Source: Channallabes apus (lineage: Eukaryota > Chordata > Actinopteri > Siluriformes > Clariidae). Taken from it: a stretch of 64,000 bases of DNA. Location: the NCBI GenBank assembly GCA_030522415.1, contig CM060115.1:10356491-10420490 (forward strand), given 5' to 3'. Below are positions 1-12,439 of the stretch, piece by piece. The notes under the pieces were generated by a model, which was not told the origin of the DNA, made no database searches, and worked only from the letters and a program-made list of their open reading frames with translations. The position numbers were made by a program, and so were the translations under genes. Positions within the stretch are counted from its first letter, which is position 1. The number at the start of each line of letters is the position of its first letter.

Positions 1-115
1 ACTCGCGTGCTGTGAGGTGGTGAAGGGAAGTAGTAGTTATTATAATCATTATGAAATCCTTTGCAGTGTCGGTGATATGAACAAAACTTTCCGGCCCCTG
101 TACAAACTTCAATTG

Positions 116-230
116 GTCAGGTTGGCTCAGAAACATTATGTGGTAATACAATGAAGTCAGGTGATGACCGGAATGCATTGAATGACCAGATTATCACACC
201 TATGGAGCTTTTCTTGCCTGTTGGCTGGGG
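116..230 (+). mobile_element. Tc1-like transposase fragment (family A)
   Basis: About 115 bp matches two other copies in this window, at 21365-21710 on the minus strand and 62650-63130 on the plus strand. The shared stretch reads GGCTCAG..ACATTATGTGG, then ATGAAGTCAG, and in the better copies follows a VMIWGCF-like motif typical of Tc1 transposases. No ends or target-site TA remain. It is a decayed scrap with no coding capacity. Confidence 0.6.
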
Positions 231-446
231 GCTGGACTGGGACTACAACAAAAAAAATTAGCACTGGCATTTTTGGTCCAGGTGTCCCACACAGTGCATC
301 TAAGAAGAGACATAAAAAATGTTTGTTTTTGTTTTTTTTTTAATTCAGACAAATTAAATTCTCATATTCTACATTCATTAAAAGTCGAATTTCTTTTTGT
401 TCGTTTTAATTTTAATGATTATGCCTCACCGTATCTAAAAATCCAG

Positions 447-691
447 TTGTTGTTGTTGGTCTTTCGACTGCTCCCGGCAAGGGGTGGCCACAGTGGACAC
501 TTGGTCCGCACAATAACTTGGCACAGGTTTTTTACGCCGGATGCCCTTCCTGACGCAACCCTCCCATTGTATCCGGGCTTGGGACCGGCATTGCATTCAG
601 GGGCTGGGGTTTGGGCACTGGCTGGGAATCGAACCCGGGCCTTCCGCATGGCAGGCGAAACACCTACCACCGAGCCACCAGTGCCCCCAGG
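447..691 (-). mobile_element. tRNA-Gly-derived SINE, complete, with 14-bp target duplication
   Basis: Read on the minus strand, the element opens with a tRNA-Gly-like head: GCACTGGTGGCTCGGTGGTA (box A), CGCCTGCCATGCGG (anticodon arm), GGGTTCGATTCC (box B). The body ends in CTCCCGGCAAGG-type tail sequence and a short TTG/CAA repeat. Exact direct repeats atctaaaaatccag lie at 433-446 and 692-705, showing target-primed insertion. A second copy is at 37669-37911 and a fragment at about 7225-7390. The perfect duplication implies a fairly recent insertion. It is not a functional tRNA because the acceptor stem is not closed. Confidence 0.88.
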
Positions 692-705
692 ATCTAAAAA
701 TCCAG

Positions 706-2919
706 TATCTCTAAATATTTAAATATTTATAAGATCACTAAACTAAAGAAAGGATTTCCATCCACCTCCAAACTTTTAAACTTTTTCTCACATAGCTTTT
801 CTGCACCATCTTTCAGATTAGGTCTGTTCATTTGACATGGAAAAATGGACAGAGATGGAAAATAGGGAATACGATAACACTAAAAGTTTTTATGTAGGCG
901 GGCAAGATACCTCATGACTCTGTTTATGGCACCATATGATTGGGGTTAAGCTGTCAAGGGACCAATCCTTAGCAATCAATCATTCAATCAATATTACACT
1001 GTATCAGCTCCAAAGTACGTCAACCCACTGGGAAAATGCCCGGTATGCCAGATTACCAGTCCAACTCTGCTGCTGGCACATTCCAGAAGTCAAATTAAAT
1101 CTTAGAGTGAGTTACTTGCAGTGTATGTTACAAGAAAAAATGGTTTTCCTTTTTATTTTTGCTATTGTCATATTGCAGCTACAGAGACCACACATACAGG
1201 TTTTATGTGTATGTCAGTGGATCCCCTAGGCTCTTACCCTAACTCAGCCTACGACAACGTCCCCAGTTGCCCGCCTTGACATTAAAGCTTGATTTGTATC
1301 TAAGCACATCTAAAAAGGTCAGTCCTTAAGAAGCCCCTTTTCTCTTCTCAGTTCTGGTTTAGGGCCAAAATCAGTCTTGCTCAATGTGCTCATGAGAGAC
1401 AGGGAAAAAAAGGAATGTTTCTGCTGCAAACCTAATTTTCTCTATAAGTATCATCTATGCTATACTCTTTTTATTGTAGAAAATGTATCATTACTGAGCA
1501 AATATCTTCTAGAAGACTTCGTAAGCATGCGATTTGAGACACTTTCTTTACTATCGCTAAAGCTCAATTTTGTCTGACAGCTTTGCGCTGGTGGATCACG
1601 CGCTGCGCTAGGATAAACCTACTATAAATCTCGTTTTAAGGTTAGAGGAAAAAGAGCTGGTGAATGTAAAAGAATCCCCTAGAGTGGGTTGTAGAAAGTA
1701 TGGCTTCATTTCCTGCCGGTCTCAGGCGCTGTCAGATGAACGCAGAATTTTTCACCGCAACGTCTCAATTTTTGGACGAAATGATGTCGTGTTGATCTAT
1801 TTTATGTGTTTAAAAACCAGATTGACACTATACTATGGAGCGGGTAAGAATGTAGTGGCCTCTCTTGATTTACTCTATTGACACAAATCATCATCGTAAT
1901 TCTGCAGGAAGTGCACGCTGCATGCTTTTCCAAACTCTGTTTTTCTTTTTGCTCTGTTCTTTTCGCTTCTCTTTATTGAATGTAATAAACACAAATACTG
2001 GAACTTTGTGTCATCCATCTGCATAAACAGCAATCTGCATTACATTATCCATTTATTAATTATGACACCTTTTATAGTTTGGTACAAAGCATAACAAATG
2101 GCTCAGCAACTCAGGTTTTCTCTCACTGGCTTTAATGGTTCCATAGGAAACAGGATTTATTGGTTTGGCCGCGCACTCCTACTCGCCTATAACCTGAAGG
2201 TCGAGGTGAGGGCATTGTTTTTCAGGCTCTGGGAGCATCATTCATATCGTCCATCATTCACGGCCATCCCATTCAGCGCTGAATGGTAATTACAGCCACT
2301 GATGTGTGTCTGCCTAATAAACAGCTCGTTGGAAATTTTCAAGGACTAACGCACGCAGCAGACAGACCCCGCGCTCACCATTACTCATGTGTCAATCTCA
2401 AACATTTCCTCCACCTGCTCCTTATTCCTCGCTTTTCAAACTGCAGACGATTTTAGGCGAAAGTGACGTCCAGTCAATACTGTTTTGCAATGCAGCAGTT
2501 GCATTCTTTAAAAAAAAAAAAAAAAAAACGATGAATAAACAGCAGCGTCCAAATGTCAAGGCCTATTAATGCTGCAGTTTTCTTTATGAAAAGGTCTTTA
2601 AAGCTGAATGCATGGAAATCAATATTTTTATATTTTTTTTCTTAAATTCCTGATACTTGAGAGAGGTTGCTATTTAACAAGCGTGACAAATTAAAATGTA
2701 AAAACATGGACTTTTGTTAGGTAAAACCTTCTGCAAATCCCTCTATCCTTTAAGACTTTTTCTCTTGTTTTTATCTCTGACACTGGAGACTCCTTCCATA
2801 TTTAGTAAGTACATTTTCACATGGAACTTTGCCATTTTAATGTGAATCATCTGCCATACATTTTTACAATGTATAAAAACACGCACATTAAACTTATGAA
2901 AAATAATCTGCAGCTGTTC
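706..2919. other. No gene recognised
   Basis: AT-rich DNA with short unconnected reading frames. I see no splice-bounded exon, RNA gene or intact element. A 19-A run sits at 2510-2528. The presence of unrecognised old repeats cannot be excluded. Confidence 0.5.
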
Positions 2920-3935
2920 AATTGCTCATTAACATAAATATCTAATTAGCCAATCACATGGCAGCAACTCAATGCATTTAGAACGAGCAATGCAAGTTTA
3001 AAACGAGCATCGGAATGGCGAAGAAAGTTGATTTTAAGTGATTTCTAAATGTTGCATGGTTGTCGGTGAAAGACGGGCTAGTGTGTGTATATTTCCAAAA
3101 CTGCTGACCTACTGGTATTTTCTACCATCTCCTGGGGTTTACAGAGAATGGTCTGAAAATGAGAAAATATTTAGTAAGCATCAGTTACCTGACTTGTTGA
3201 GGTGAGAAGAAAATGGCAATGGTTCATGATAGAAAGGCAACAATAACTCAAATAACATCTTGTTACAACTGAGGTATGCTGAAGAACATCTCTGAATGCA
3301 CAACATGTCGCACCTTGCAGCAGGTGGGCTACAGGAGCTGAAGACCTCACCGGGTGCCACTCCAGGCAGGTAAGAACAGGAAACTGAGGCTACAAATTGC
3401 ATCAGCGGCTCGCTAAAATTGGAATATTGGAAAAACATAGCCTGATCTGATGAGTATGGATTTTTGCTGCAACATTCAGATGGTAGGATCAGGATAGGGC
3501 ATAAACCATATGAAAGAATAATCCATTCTGCCTTTTATCAATGGTTCAGGCTGCTGCTGGTGTAATGCTGTGGATGAGATTTTCTTGGCACACTCTGGGC
3601 CACCAATTCAGCATGGTTTAAATGCCACAACCTATCTGAGTATTGTTGCTGATATCCATCCCTTTATGACCACAAGATAACGTGCCATGTCACAAAACTA
3701 AAATCATCTCAAACTGGTTTCTTGAACATGACAATGAGTTCACAATCCATTAGAGCACCTTTGGATGTGGCATCATGACTGTGCAGCCAACAAATCTGCA
3801 CCAACTGTATGATGCTATCATGTCAATATGGATAAGAATCTATGAGCAACGGTTCCATCACCTTGTTGAATCTGTAACATTAAGAATCAATGCAGTTCTG
3901 AAGGCAAAAGTGGGTCTGATCTACTGTAGTACTAT
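2920..3935 (+). mobile_element. Decayed Tc1-like transposon (family B)
   Basis: The order of recognisable pieces is that of a fish Tc1 element. First comes a subterminal segment with TAATTAGCCAATCACATGGC (2943-2962). A transposase-derived body follows, with landmarks GGTTTACAGAGAATGGTC near 3136, GAAACTGAGGCTACAA near 3381, TTCTTGGCAC near 3583, CTTGAACATGACAATGAGTT near 3721 and GCAGTTCTGAAGGCAAAA near 3893. Many stops and deletions break the frame and the catalytic DDE region is incomplete. The terminal repeats are eroded. The 61-bp palindrome at 16359-16419 looks like bare ends of the same kind of element. Confidence 0.82.
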
Positions 3936-3939
3936 CAAG

Positions 3940-5780
3940 AGTTTGTTCTTGCTAAATATATAGCAAGTACATTTATTTTTCTAATCTTATTGTTTGTGGA
4001 CTCAGGCCTTTGGTGTCGACCACAGTTCACTTTAAGGTCAGCTTGAATTGGAAATCGGTCCAAGTCTCTTCAACCAACCTCACATAACAATACTGTCACT
4101 TTGGAAATAATGGGCCTGTTCATTCCGAGTGGATTGTGTATTTCTGTGTGAGCTTCGAGCAAGAACGGAGAGTGTATAAAAGCCTTTATCTCCGTCCTTG
4201 ACAGTAGCAGTGTGGATCGGAGCATCCATCTTGGCCTTCTGAGGCCGTTTGAGGATTTACTGGACTTTCAGTGACGAGGAGGACGCATTCTCTCCAGACC
4301 TTCCCTGCCGCGTGATGGCTGTTGGAAGACTGTAAATAAACCAGCGGATGAGCGCTCTGGTGGGGGATACAATGCTGGAGATTTATGTTTGCTAGAATTA
4401 TTGCCAAGAGAGCCATGATACTGGGACAGCTTCAAGAATGAAAGAACTGATCAGCTTGGTTAGCCTCACATGCTGTGGTTGTTGTGACAAATCCATGATA
4501 CAATATAATGACTCTCCCGCAGTGGATTTTAAACATTTACGCTCACGAGTAACATCATTCATTTCCACAACAAGGACATCCAAGCAACATTTTGAATTAC
4601 AGTACATTGTGTTCTTACTTTTATGCTAATTAGCTATAGCAAATGATTGACTCGCGTGGTTCTGGATCAGTTTTACACTGTGGGGTTCTGGCCTCTCTTC
4701 AATTCTCGATTCTCGAAACTTCATTTCCTGCATTTCACTGCAGTAGTGTTGAAATGGAAGAAGAACTCCATCGGAATCTCCTGCTTGGTTTCCTGAACAA
4801 AAGTTTTTGCATGTATAATTTATACAGTAGATTAAATGAAGCCTGCCAGATTCTTGATTAAATAAAAATTACGATGATGATTATCACATTATCATCACAG
4901 TTCATTGACATGGTTTCTAAGAAGCAATATGTAAGGAATACAACACAAACAAGCATGTTTTTGTTTTGGGGGGGGGGGTAGTACCACCCCTTACATCAAT
5001 TTCTCAGTAGCTACTGTACGATGGACAATATTTCTTTAACTGGAATGAAATCATACTGATTCAAGATTCCAGTTTAACTGATTACATGGACAACCTTTTT
5101 CTTTTTTGGGTTGCGACCGTTGTCAAGCATTTATTCTGAAATCTAAGAATAAGGTTTTTTTTTTTCCCTTTAAAATTAGATTAGTGTAAGATCACATGAT
5201 GCGAACTTTCCCATGCCTCTATGATCTTGTTTTAACCGGAAAAAATAAAAAAGTATTTCCTATCATCTGTCTGTCTCTGGGTCTCTTTATGACTTGCATG
5301 TTAATGACTGGTTCTTTTGATGTATGGGAAGTACAGGGCACCTCTTAATGAACAGATCTACAGACATCATGGGGGGTGTGCATGAGTACTCTCTCGCTTC
5401 CATGCTCGGCTGATAAGTGTATCGAAGACACAACAAGCAATAAATCTTATTCTTTTAATTTCCTCTTAAAACTTTAACAATGAAATCATACTGATTCAAG
5501 ATTCCAGTAAGTAGACTCTTTTTAATCAGTTATTCTTCGCATCGTTTCCAGCATCTCATCTTCTGCATTATGATTGGTTACAAGAATCTCATCTACAGTA
5601 CTGTACAGTATGATTTCTTAGATTCTTTACTCGTTTGATCGCCAATCAGACTTTTTTCCTTAGAAGAAAGAGAGACTCATAAAATAGCTAAGAGAGAGAA
5701 AGTTGTTTGTAATAATGGAGTTTACTGAAGAAGGAATGGAAGCAAAATTTCCCTCATGGAAACTCATCACATCAGAATAT
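3940..5780. other. No gene recognised
   Basis: Single-copy-looking DNA with a G-run at about 4969-4978 and a T-run near 5156-5165. A short segment (CTGATTCAAGATTCCAGT) occurs at 5057 and again near 5491, so part of it is duplicated. No exon or RNA gene could be supported. Confidence 0.45.
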
Positions 5781-5789
5781 GTTCCCGTC

Positions 5790-6969
5790 CAGAGGTGGAA
5801 AGTAACGGATTACATTTACTCGCGTTACTGTAATTGAGTAGCTTTTTTGTGTATTTCTACTTTTTAAAGTAATTTTTAAAATCTGTAATTTTACTTTTAC
5901 TTAAGTACGTTTTGTTTGAAGTATTGTAATTCGCTACATTTTAAATCATATTCGCTACTGAGTAAAAAATAAATGAATGAAAATGATAATAAAATAATAA
6001 AAATATTATGCTTTGTATAAATGCTCCGTTGCGCCGCGTGTGTATATCATGTCCTGGTCGCGCGCCGCTCCAGACTCCACTCCAGGTTTTCTGACATCGG
6101 CATCTTCCTGACCTTCCACACGGTCGCTTCCGCCCTGAGTGACGTCATCGACTAGCGCGACCATATATAAACCGGAGAGAGACGCGGGAAAGAGGAAAGA
6201 GGTTGTGATTTTGGCGTTTTGATATTTGGTTGTGTATTCTGGTTTTGACTTTTTGCCTCCCATTGACTTTGATTATTGCTTTGTCCCTTTGGTTTGGTTG
6301 GTCTTTGTATATATTTGTAGATAATTTCACTGTTTTTGGTTTAGGGAGTCCGGGAAGGTACCTGTATTTTTGTTAGTGTGCTTTTTTTTTTTTTTTTGCA
6401 GGTAATCTAGCTACTAAATATAAATACCATTTTGTCTGTTATTTTGGCCTGGGTCCATCCTGAATCTGATCCTCCTCATCCTGGTGTGTGTGTATACTGT
6501 ATATACACAAACCTCATTATTTCATCAGTTAATGATTGGATCTAGTTCTTTCTGCCATATGCCACCATTTCCATACAGTTAAATAGAACCCTGAACCATT
6601 CTTTTGCTGTATGACCCTAGACTGGGACGTAACACCATATTTAAGTGACCACTTTGATTTTCAAGCACAAGAAAGACAACAGCTTTATTATGCAAAGGTG
6701 TTCCTTCAGTTAAAAACAACTAGTTTGAGATTTACATCTGCTCATCTTTTTTGAGCTACGCTAGAATGCCTCATCCCACCCCCGCTGTTAAAAAAAATTA
6801 AAAAGTAACTCGGTAACTTTTACTCTGAGTACATTTTTTAATGAGCTACTTTTTACTTTTACTTGAGTAGATTTTTATAATGGTAACTTTACTTGTACTT
6901 AAGTAAAATTTCACTGAAGTAACAGTACTTGTACTTGAGTACAACATTTTATTACTCTTTCCACCTCTG
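5790..6969. mobile_element. Non-autonomous hAT-type element with 8-bp target duplication
   Basis: The ends are inverted: cagaggtggaaagtaa on the left and, on the other strand, cagaggtggaaagagt on the right. Exact 8-bp direct repeats ttcccgtc flank it at 5782-5789 and 6970-6977, the length expected of hAT insertion. The subterminal regions are rich in ACTTTTACTT and AAGTA motifs. The 1,180-bp body has no transposase frame, so mobilisation in trans is inferred. The interior contains a GC-rich part with a CRE and TATA box (6140-6171). Confidence 0.88.
6140..6171 (+). promoter_or_regulatory. CRE plus TATA-box module inside the hAT element
   Basis: A palindromic CRE (TGACGTCA, 6140-6147) is followed by TATATAAA (6164-6171) in a CpG-rich stretch, a spacing normal for a core promoter. 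It lies inside the hAT element, so it may be the relic of the parental transposase promoter. Activity is not shown by the sequence. Confidence 0.4.
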
Positions 6970-7224
6970 TTCCCGTCCCCTTTGGGAGAAACCACGGTGT
7001 TTCCATGACAAATATTTACCTACTAAATACTAATATAATGGCTAATATTTACCTAGCAAACAGATTATCTAAGGTTTACTCCACTCTCCCATTGAGATCC
7101 GGACCAGATGGGATCAGCCTTTCTTGACTCAGGTTATCACATGATGCCAAAATATACAGTCCCGTCAACAAACACACACGTGCATTCAAGATGCACAAGT
7201 TTCTGTACTCTATACTGTACCTTG

Positions 7225-7390
7225 GTGCTTTCTTTACGCTGTCGAGTGGTCGAAACAGCGGACTATCCAATCCACTCACAACTTGCCACTGGTTTTTACC
7301 CCGGATGCCTTTCCCAATGCAACCCTCCCATTTTATCCAGGCTTGGAAACGGCAGAATCCCCACGAACCCGGATCCCCAGATACTCAAAT
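7225..7390 (-). mobile_element. Degenerate fragment of the tRNA-Gly SINE
   Basis: Shares the body of the 447-691 and 37669-37911 copies: CCGGATGCC, CAACCCTCCCATTTTATCC and GGCTTGG in the same order on the plus strand, hence a minus-strand insertion. The tRNA head is badly diverged and no target duplication is visible. Older than the other two copies. Confidence 0.6.
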
Positions 7391-7399
7391 CACCAACTT

Positions 7400-8370
7400 A
7401 GACCCTTAGCCGTCTGATCCACATAATTGCATCTATTGACTTTTCCAAAAGCACATCCTGAAGGGTATTGTATTTCTCTTATACCACAGCAACCTGACAA
7501 TGATATTATGCCTCTAATTTTATAGCAAAAACTGTACATCATTGTAAATATTACATATTATAAAGGGGAAAAAAATATTCTGAAAGCTACTTTATTTTCT
7601 GAGCATTTAAAATAATGGTGCTAGTAAAATCATAACCTCTTCTGGAGTATTATAGTCATAATTCCATTTCCTCATTATGTTATACTATATCACCATTTTA
7701 AAGCTTGCAGCTTGCAGGGTTAATGGTGCATAATGACTCAGGAAACTGTTAACTCATACGGTGGTCTGACTAACAGTCAGCGTTATGCTAATGCACGAGT
7801 ATACAAGAGCTCATGCATGCGCCCAGAGAGCCGTGATAAGGTGGGGAGGCGTGCGCCCCTGAGCCCCAGCTCCGAATGTGACAGTATTGTTAATGAGCTA
7901 TGAGTTAAATACACAGCGAATACATTAATACATTAGCATGGCATAATTCTCATTGCGGATGCTGATCATCCAGACACATGCCGCTGCAGTGTTCACGAGA
8001 GCAAAGAGCCTGCAGCGACAGCCGTCTTCTTGTACTTCATCATCCAGACGCTGACATTTCAAACTTTGCCTCTGTAACAGATGCTTGAATTTGTGTCTAG
8101 TCTTCCTGCAATATGAGTCATTTTAAGAAAATTTTTAAATACAGGAATCTTATCTTAAAAAAGGGGGGAAAATGAGTGGAAGGAGAAAGTTAGCTATATG
8201 TTATGTGTATCATATAGAGGAGGTACAGGTGAGATAAATGGGCCTTTTTTTTGCATTGCACATGCTAAGAGGCTGGTAAAGGATGATTTCTTTCTACAAT
8301 AGCTCAGACTGTACATTCATGGCATTAAGATTCAGTGACGGTCGGATGGATTTTTCCTAAAGATTCAAGT
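7400..8370. other. Repeat-poor block; possible conserved non-coding DNA
   Basis: No gene. Within it, 7730-8060 stands out as mixed-composition, repeat-free sequence with homeodomain-type cores (TTAATGAG, ATTAGCAT, TAATTCTCAT). It lies about 16 kb upstream of exon 1 of the zinc-finger gene. A conserved element is only a suggestion from composition. Confidence 0.25.
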
Positions 8371-8374
8371 AATC

Positions 8375-8685
8375 CATCCATCCATCCATCCATCCTGTGT
8401 AGGGTCACTGTGGGGTTGGAGCTTGGCTTATCACAGGGAACTTGGGGCAAAAGGCACCATATATGCTGGATGCAGGGCACAAGCACAGACCCTCACACAC
8501 CCAGGCTACAGGCATCTTATTGAAATGGCAGTCATGCGCATGTCTTTTGGACTGTTGGAGGAAATTACGGAACCCTGAAGGAACCCATCAAGCACAGGGA
8601 AAACAGACAGACTCCATGCACACAGACCATGAAGGTGCGATGAAACTAAGCCCAAGTGCTGTCCACTAAGCCACCAAGCCACCTG
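8375..8685 (-). mobile_element. Old copy of the tRNA-Val-like SINE
   Basis: Contains the family landmarks in minus orientation, much diverged: TTTGGACTG.TGGAGGAAA, ACCCATCAAGCACAGGG, CTCCATGCACACAGAC. An ATCC repeat (8372-8395) replaces the usual ATTC tail. No target duplication seen. Confidence 0.7.
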
Positions 8686-9207
8686 GTAGAGAATGTGGTG
8701 TCTCAAATTTATATTTAGTAGGTTTCGGAACTTAAGCGATCATCAAAAAAATCACTCCTTCTGAAGATTATCTTATTACAGTTCAGCACTTCATAAGTCA
8801 CTCCTGCTCTGATTGGATTAAGTTCTTCCAGAGTGATACTTCACTTCTTTCCTTGAACGTTTTTCTCATAGACTTTAGCCTATAATATAATAGGGGTCTT
8901 TGTTTGACACAATTTAGTTAGTTTGTGGACTGAACAAATTCATGCTAGAACAAACTAGTGCTAGCATGAATTACATAAAGTTAAAAGGGCTATCATCGAC
9001 CAGACTGGTTGTAAATTTGACTGGAGCCGCAGTGGTAAAAGTCTCAAAATAAACTGGTCTTATTATTGCCTGGAAATGCAGCCAGTCTGGGATGTCTTCA
9101 TAAATTAGTTTGTTACAAGCTAACTTGGCAAGAACATTCTATGCAAAGCACAAGTCGCTTGTCTCTAGTTGTTCACATCCTTGTTCCTGATAGTCAGCTA
9201 AAGTTCA

Positions 9208-9571
9208 TTCATTCATTCATTCATTCATTTTCTATACCGCTTAATCCTGTGTTCAGGGTCGCGGGGGACCTGGAGCCTATCCCAGGAAACTTCGAGCACT
9301 AGGCGGGGTACACCCTGGACAGGGTGCCAATCCATCGCAGGGCACACACACATACACACACTCACACACCCAATCACACACTACGGGCAATTTAGGAACG
9401 CCAATTAGCCTAACCTGCATATCTTTGGACTGTGGGAGGAAACCGGAGTACCCGGAGGAAACCCACCAAGCACGGGGAGAACATGCAAACTCCATGCACA
9501 CAGAGACGGGAATCGAACCCAGACCCTGGAGGTGCAAGGCGACAGTGCTAACCACTACACCACCGCGCCGC
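9208..9571 (-). mobile_element. tRNA-Val-like SINE, complete, short-head subfamily
   Basis: Read on the minus strand: GGCGCGGTGGTGTAGTGGTT (box A region), CGCCTTGCACCTCC, then GGGTTCGATTCCC (box B), a body with CCCCGTGCTTGGTGGGTTTC and CACCCTGTCCAGGG, and a tail AAGCGGTATAGAAAATGAATG repeated. Exact 13-bp direct repeats cagctaaagttca lie at 9195-9207 and 9572-9584. Unlike the copies at 11.2, 47.8, 49.3 and 61.3 kb it lacks the 17-18 bp insertion after box B. A long minus-strand frame across it is an artefact. Confidence 0.9.
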
Positions 9572-9739
9572 CAGCTAAAGTTCACTTCTTTCAAATTCAG
9601 AACAACTATTGAAGGACTTTTTTTGCAATGTAAGTTTATATTTTGTTGACTTGGGTGAGGTACCAGCAAGAAAAAAAAGGTTGTGATGAATCTACATTTA
9701 TCACCAATTATACACCAGCAAACTGGTGACTGAATTATG

Positions 9740-10135
9740 GGAACCCAAGCCTCACCTGGGACCAATGGCCAGACCATCCGCCAAAAAACAAAAAACATGT
9801 TGACTATAAAAGAAAGGCACCAGAACACCCAGTGCACCACAGCTGCCATGCACGGGACCCAGCAGACAAAGAGCCCAAGGTGCTGACAAACAGCCTCCAA
9901 AAAACACCGGCATCCGAAAACTAAACAAGCACCCTTGGGATGCATCAGACAAACAAGTCTGATACATGGATGACCCACCCCACAACTCACAGTTCCACTG
10001 GATCCACTGTCAGACAACCACAGCACACCACCAGAGGCTCTGTGGAAAACTGAGGGGCCAGAGCCACCTCAGTGGTACAAGGGGAACTCAAAACCTAGGT
10101 TTGAATGTTAATGTTTTTTAATGTTATGGCTGATG
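9740..10135 (+). mobile_element. Tc1-like remnant (family C)
   Basis: The reverse complement shares stretches with the element at 51350-52917, including GTGGATCC, GATGCATCCC and GCACTGGGTGTTCTG. The end near 10125 reads TTAATGTTATGGCTGATGAAG, resembling the family's terminal repeat. The interior is strongly deleted and no transposase frame remains. Confidence 0.55.
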
Positions 10136-10139
10136 AAGC

Positions 10140-11220
10140 AATAGAATGAAGAAATGGAGAAATAGATTGAATTTAGCCACCAGGAAATTTTTCATACCTT
10201 TTTTTTTTCTTTTTTTTTTCACCTTGTCAGGCGCAGGTCAAAAAGCCTAAACATCATGTCTGAAATAAATGTGATTTTCAAAGAAAATAAATAAATAACA
10301 GGTCGATCCTTTTCTTCCCAAGAGGTCGAGCCAAGCCCCGAAAGTGTCATGTTGAATAACAATAATTCACTTTCATTGACTTCACTTTAAAACGGGCCAC
10401 GGAACATAAGGCTTAGGGGCATTCTTCCATCTCACTGAAGCTTCACCTCTCACCCGCTCCCGAGAAATGTCATCACAGTCAATGTTTTGGTCCCGCTTCT
10501 TTCCGAGCTGATGTTTTTCCTCCTCTATGGAAAATATCGGAAAGGCTGAGTTTAGCCAAAACACTCATCGAGGCCCAACTCCACACCACCTTTGTCATTT
10601 TAATTAGCATCCCACTTACTCGGTGACACGTCCGGCCTTGGAATACGGCAAGACGTCTTCGGTAGAGCTCTTTTCCCAAAGTCTTATAAATCAAAAGCTT
10701 ATTGAGCTGGTTGTGCTGAGATGCTGCCAGAAATCAATAGAGTGCTACAGCTGAGATGGGACTTGGCGTCGCCTTGTTGTCCATCACATCAGTTGTGGTT
10801 TAAAAAAAAATAATAAAAAAATGCAATTAACAACTAGACAGGCTTTATTCCTTGGTTTAAGGGTTAGATTTGATTACTGGAGTACTGCTGAATGTCTCAC
10901 CCTGATCTTTATACAGCGAATCTAAAGTGTATGTGGTATTACAATAATAATAAACAATTCCATCTACTGTACAGTACAGAGGCAGAAAAGAAAACCTTGC
11001 AGGACAAATTTCCTTTGAAGGGAAGTTAGAGAATACACAAATTAAATATATAAAGTTTATAAAATGACATTATATCACATTAGCTCAAATTAAAAACAAT
11101 ATCTATATAAACAAACGAGAGGTTTTGTCTGTACGTTGTTCAGAACTCGCTCTTTCTGTGATATCTTTTACGTTTCATATATCTGAGGACCTGAAACCAA
11201 TTTGAGTATCCTAAACAAAA
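10140..11220. other. No gene; repeat-poor block at 10360-10720
   Basis: Pyrimidine runs near 10201-10220, then mixed-composition DNA without recognised repeats at 10360-10720, then AT-rich sequence. No splice-bounded exon was found. The repeat-poor part could be regulatory, judged from composition only. Confidence 0.3.
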
Positions 11221-11223
11221 TCT

Positions 11224-11597
11224 GGCGGCGCGGTGGTGTAGTGGTTAGCACTGTCGCCTTGCACCACCAGGGTCTGGGTTCGATTCCCCGGCCAGGCTCG
11301 ATTCCCGTCTCTGTGTGCATGGAGTTTGCATGTTCTCCCCGTGCTTGGTGGGTTTCCTCCGGGTACTCCGGTTTCCTCCCACAGTCCAAAGATATGCAGG
11401 TTATGGCGTTCCTAAATTGCCCGTAGTGTGTGATTGGGTGTGTGAGTGTGTGTATGTGTGTGTGCCCTGCGATGGATTGGCACCCTGTCCAGGGTGTACC
11501 CCGCCTAGTGCCCGAAGTCTCCTGGGATAGGCTCCAGGTCCCCCGCGACCCTGAACACAGGATTAAGCGGTATAGAAGATGAATGAATGAATGAATG
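11224..11597 (+). mobile_element. tRNA-Val-like SINE, duplicated-box-B subfamily
   Basis: Full-length, with head GGCGGCGCGGTGGTGTAGTG, box B GGGTTCGATTCC, an extra segment CGGCCAGGCTCGATTCCC that repeats the box B core, the standard body, and a GAATGAATG tail. It lacks the short GGTTAGGCTAATT stretch around 11400 that copies at 49.3 and 61.3 kb keep. No clear target duplication. Near-identity with 49330-49706 and 61318-61689 points to a young family. Confidence 0.9.
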
Positions 11598-11696
11598 TGT
11601 TTGTATAAAAGTTCCACTGCCTTTAGATTATTACAAGTAGGATTTAAGCAAACTACTATTCAATATTTTTAGACACCAGTTTATGTTCTTCTATTG

Positions 11697-11900
11697 GGCC
11701 AGGGGTAGCTCAGTGGTTAAGGCATTGGACTACGGTTCGGAAGATCCCAGGTTCAAACCCCACAACCACCAAGTTGACATTGTTGGGCCCTTGAGCAAGG
11801 CCCTTAACCTTCAACTGCTCAGATGTGTAATGAGATAAAAATGTAAGTCGCTCTGGATAAGAGCGTCTGCCAAATGCCTAAATGTAAATGTAAATGTATT
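11697..11900 (+). mobile_element. tRNA-derived SINE with LINE-2-type tail
   Basis: Head has box A (TAGCTCAGTGGTTAAGG) and box B (GGTTCAAACCC). A central part TTGGGCCCTTGAGCAAGGCC follows, and then the tail GTCGCTCTGGATAAGAGCGT with a TAAATG repeat. This tail type is known from L2-clade LINEs and their partner SINEs. The head and central part, but not the tail, are shared with minus-strand SINEs at 41.05, 52.95 and 58.75 kb. Not a working tRNA gene. Confidence 0.85.
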
Positions 11901-12439
11901 GCATGACTGCCTCTGTTGTGCCCATTGTTTTTTGCTTTCTTTTTTTCCTTTCCTTTCTCCCCCTTTGAATAAAATTATGTCCCTTCTTATTATCTCTAGA
12001 ATGTTGTATAAGACAGAGATTTATGAGGCCACATTTTCAAGTTCTCCAAGCTGATTGTTGAGAACATATTCTGTCTGCAAAAAAAAAAAAAAACACACAC
12101 AGCCAACTATTTCTGTAACAGTGACTAATGACAAAGGCATGTTCCAGCTGTGTGTGTTGGTTAGCAGCAGTCTTCACACAGCTGGGATTCAGTTCAGTCC
12201 AGCCATGAAGTGGAACACAATGCATGTCTCATACTACTGTACTTAGGTAGTGCTTCTAAATATTTGCACTTTTGTACACCACAGGCATCCATTATTGAGG
12301 CTCCAGTTCAAAATTTGTATGCCATTTTAATATTCCCTATCTATTACTGCATATGATGTATTTGAACATGAATACATTTTCTCCTTCAGTAAGACTGATA
12401 TACACACAAGGCAAACACAGAGACCATGCATTTTTTATT

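Noticed and set aside
4186..4629. Overlapping frames of 63-76 codons
   Set aside because: Short, on both strands, no domain or splice structure.
9277..10026. 249-codon minus-strand frame, the second longest in the window
   Set aside because: It runs through the SINE at 9208-9571 and a Tc1 remnant; the C-terminal part is translated SINE sequence repeated at 11.3, 49.4 and 61.4 kb.
11697..11770. tRNA gene from clear A and B boxes
   Set aside because: The stems do not close as a tRNA and the head is joined to a SINE body; the same holds for the other SINE heads.
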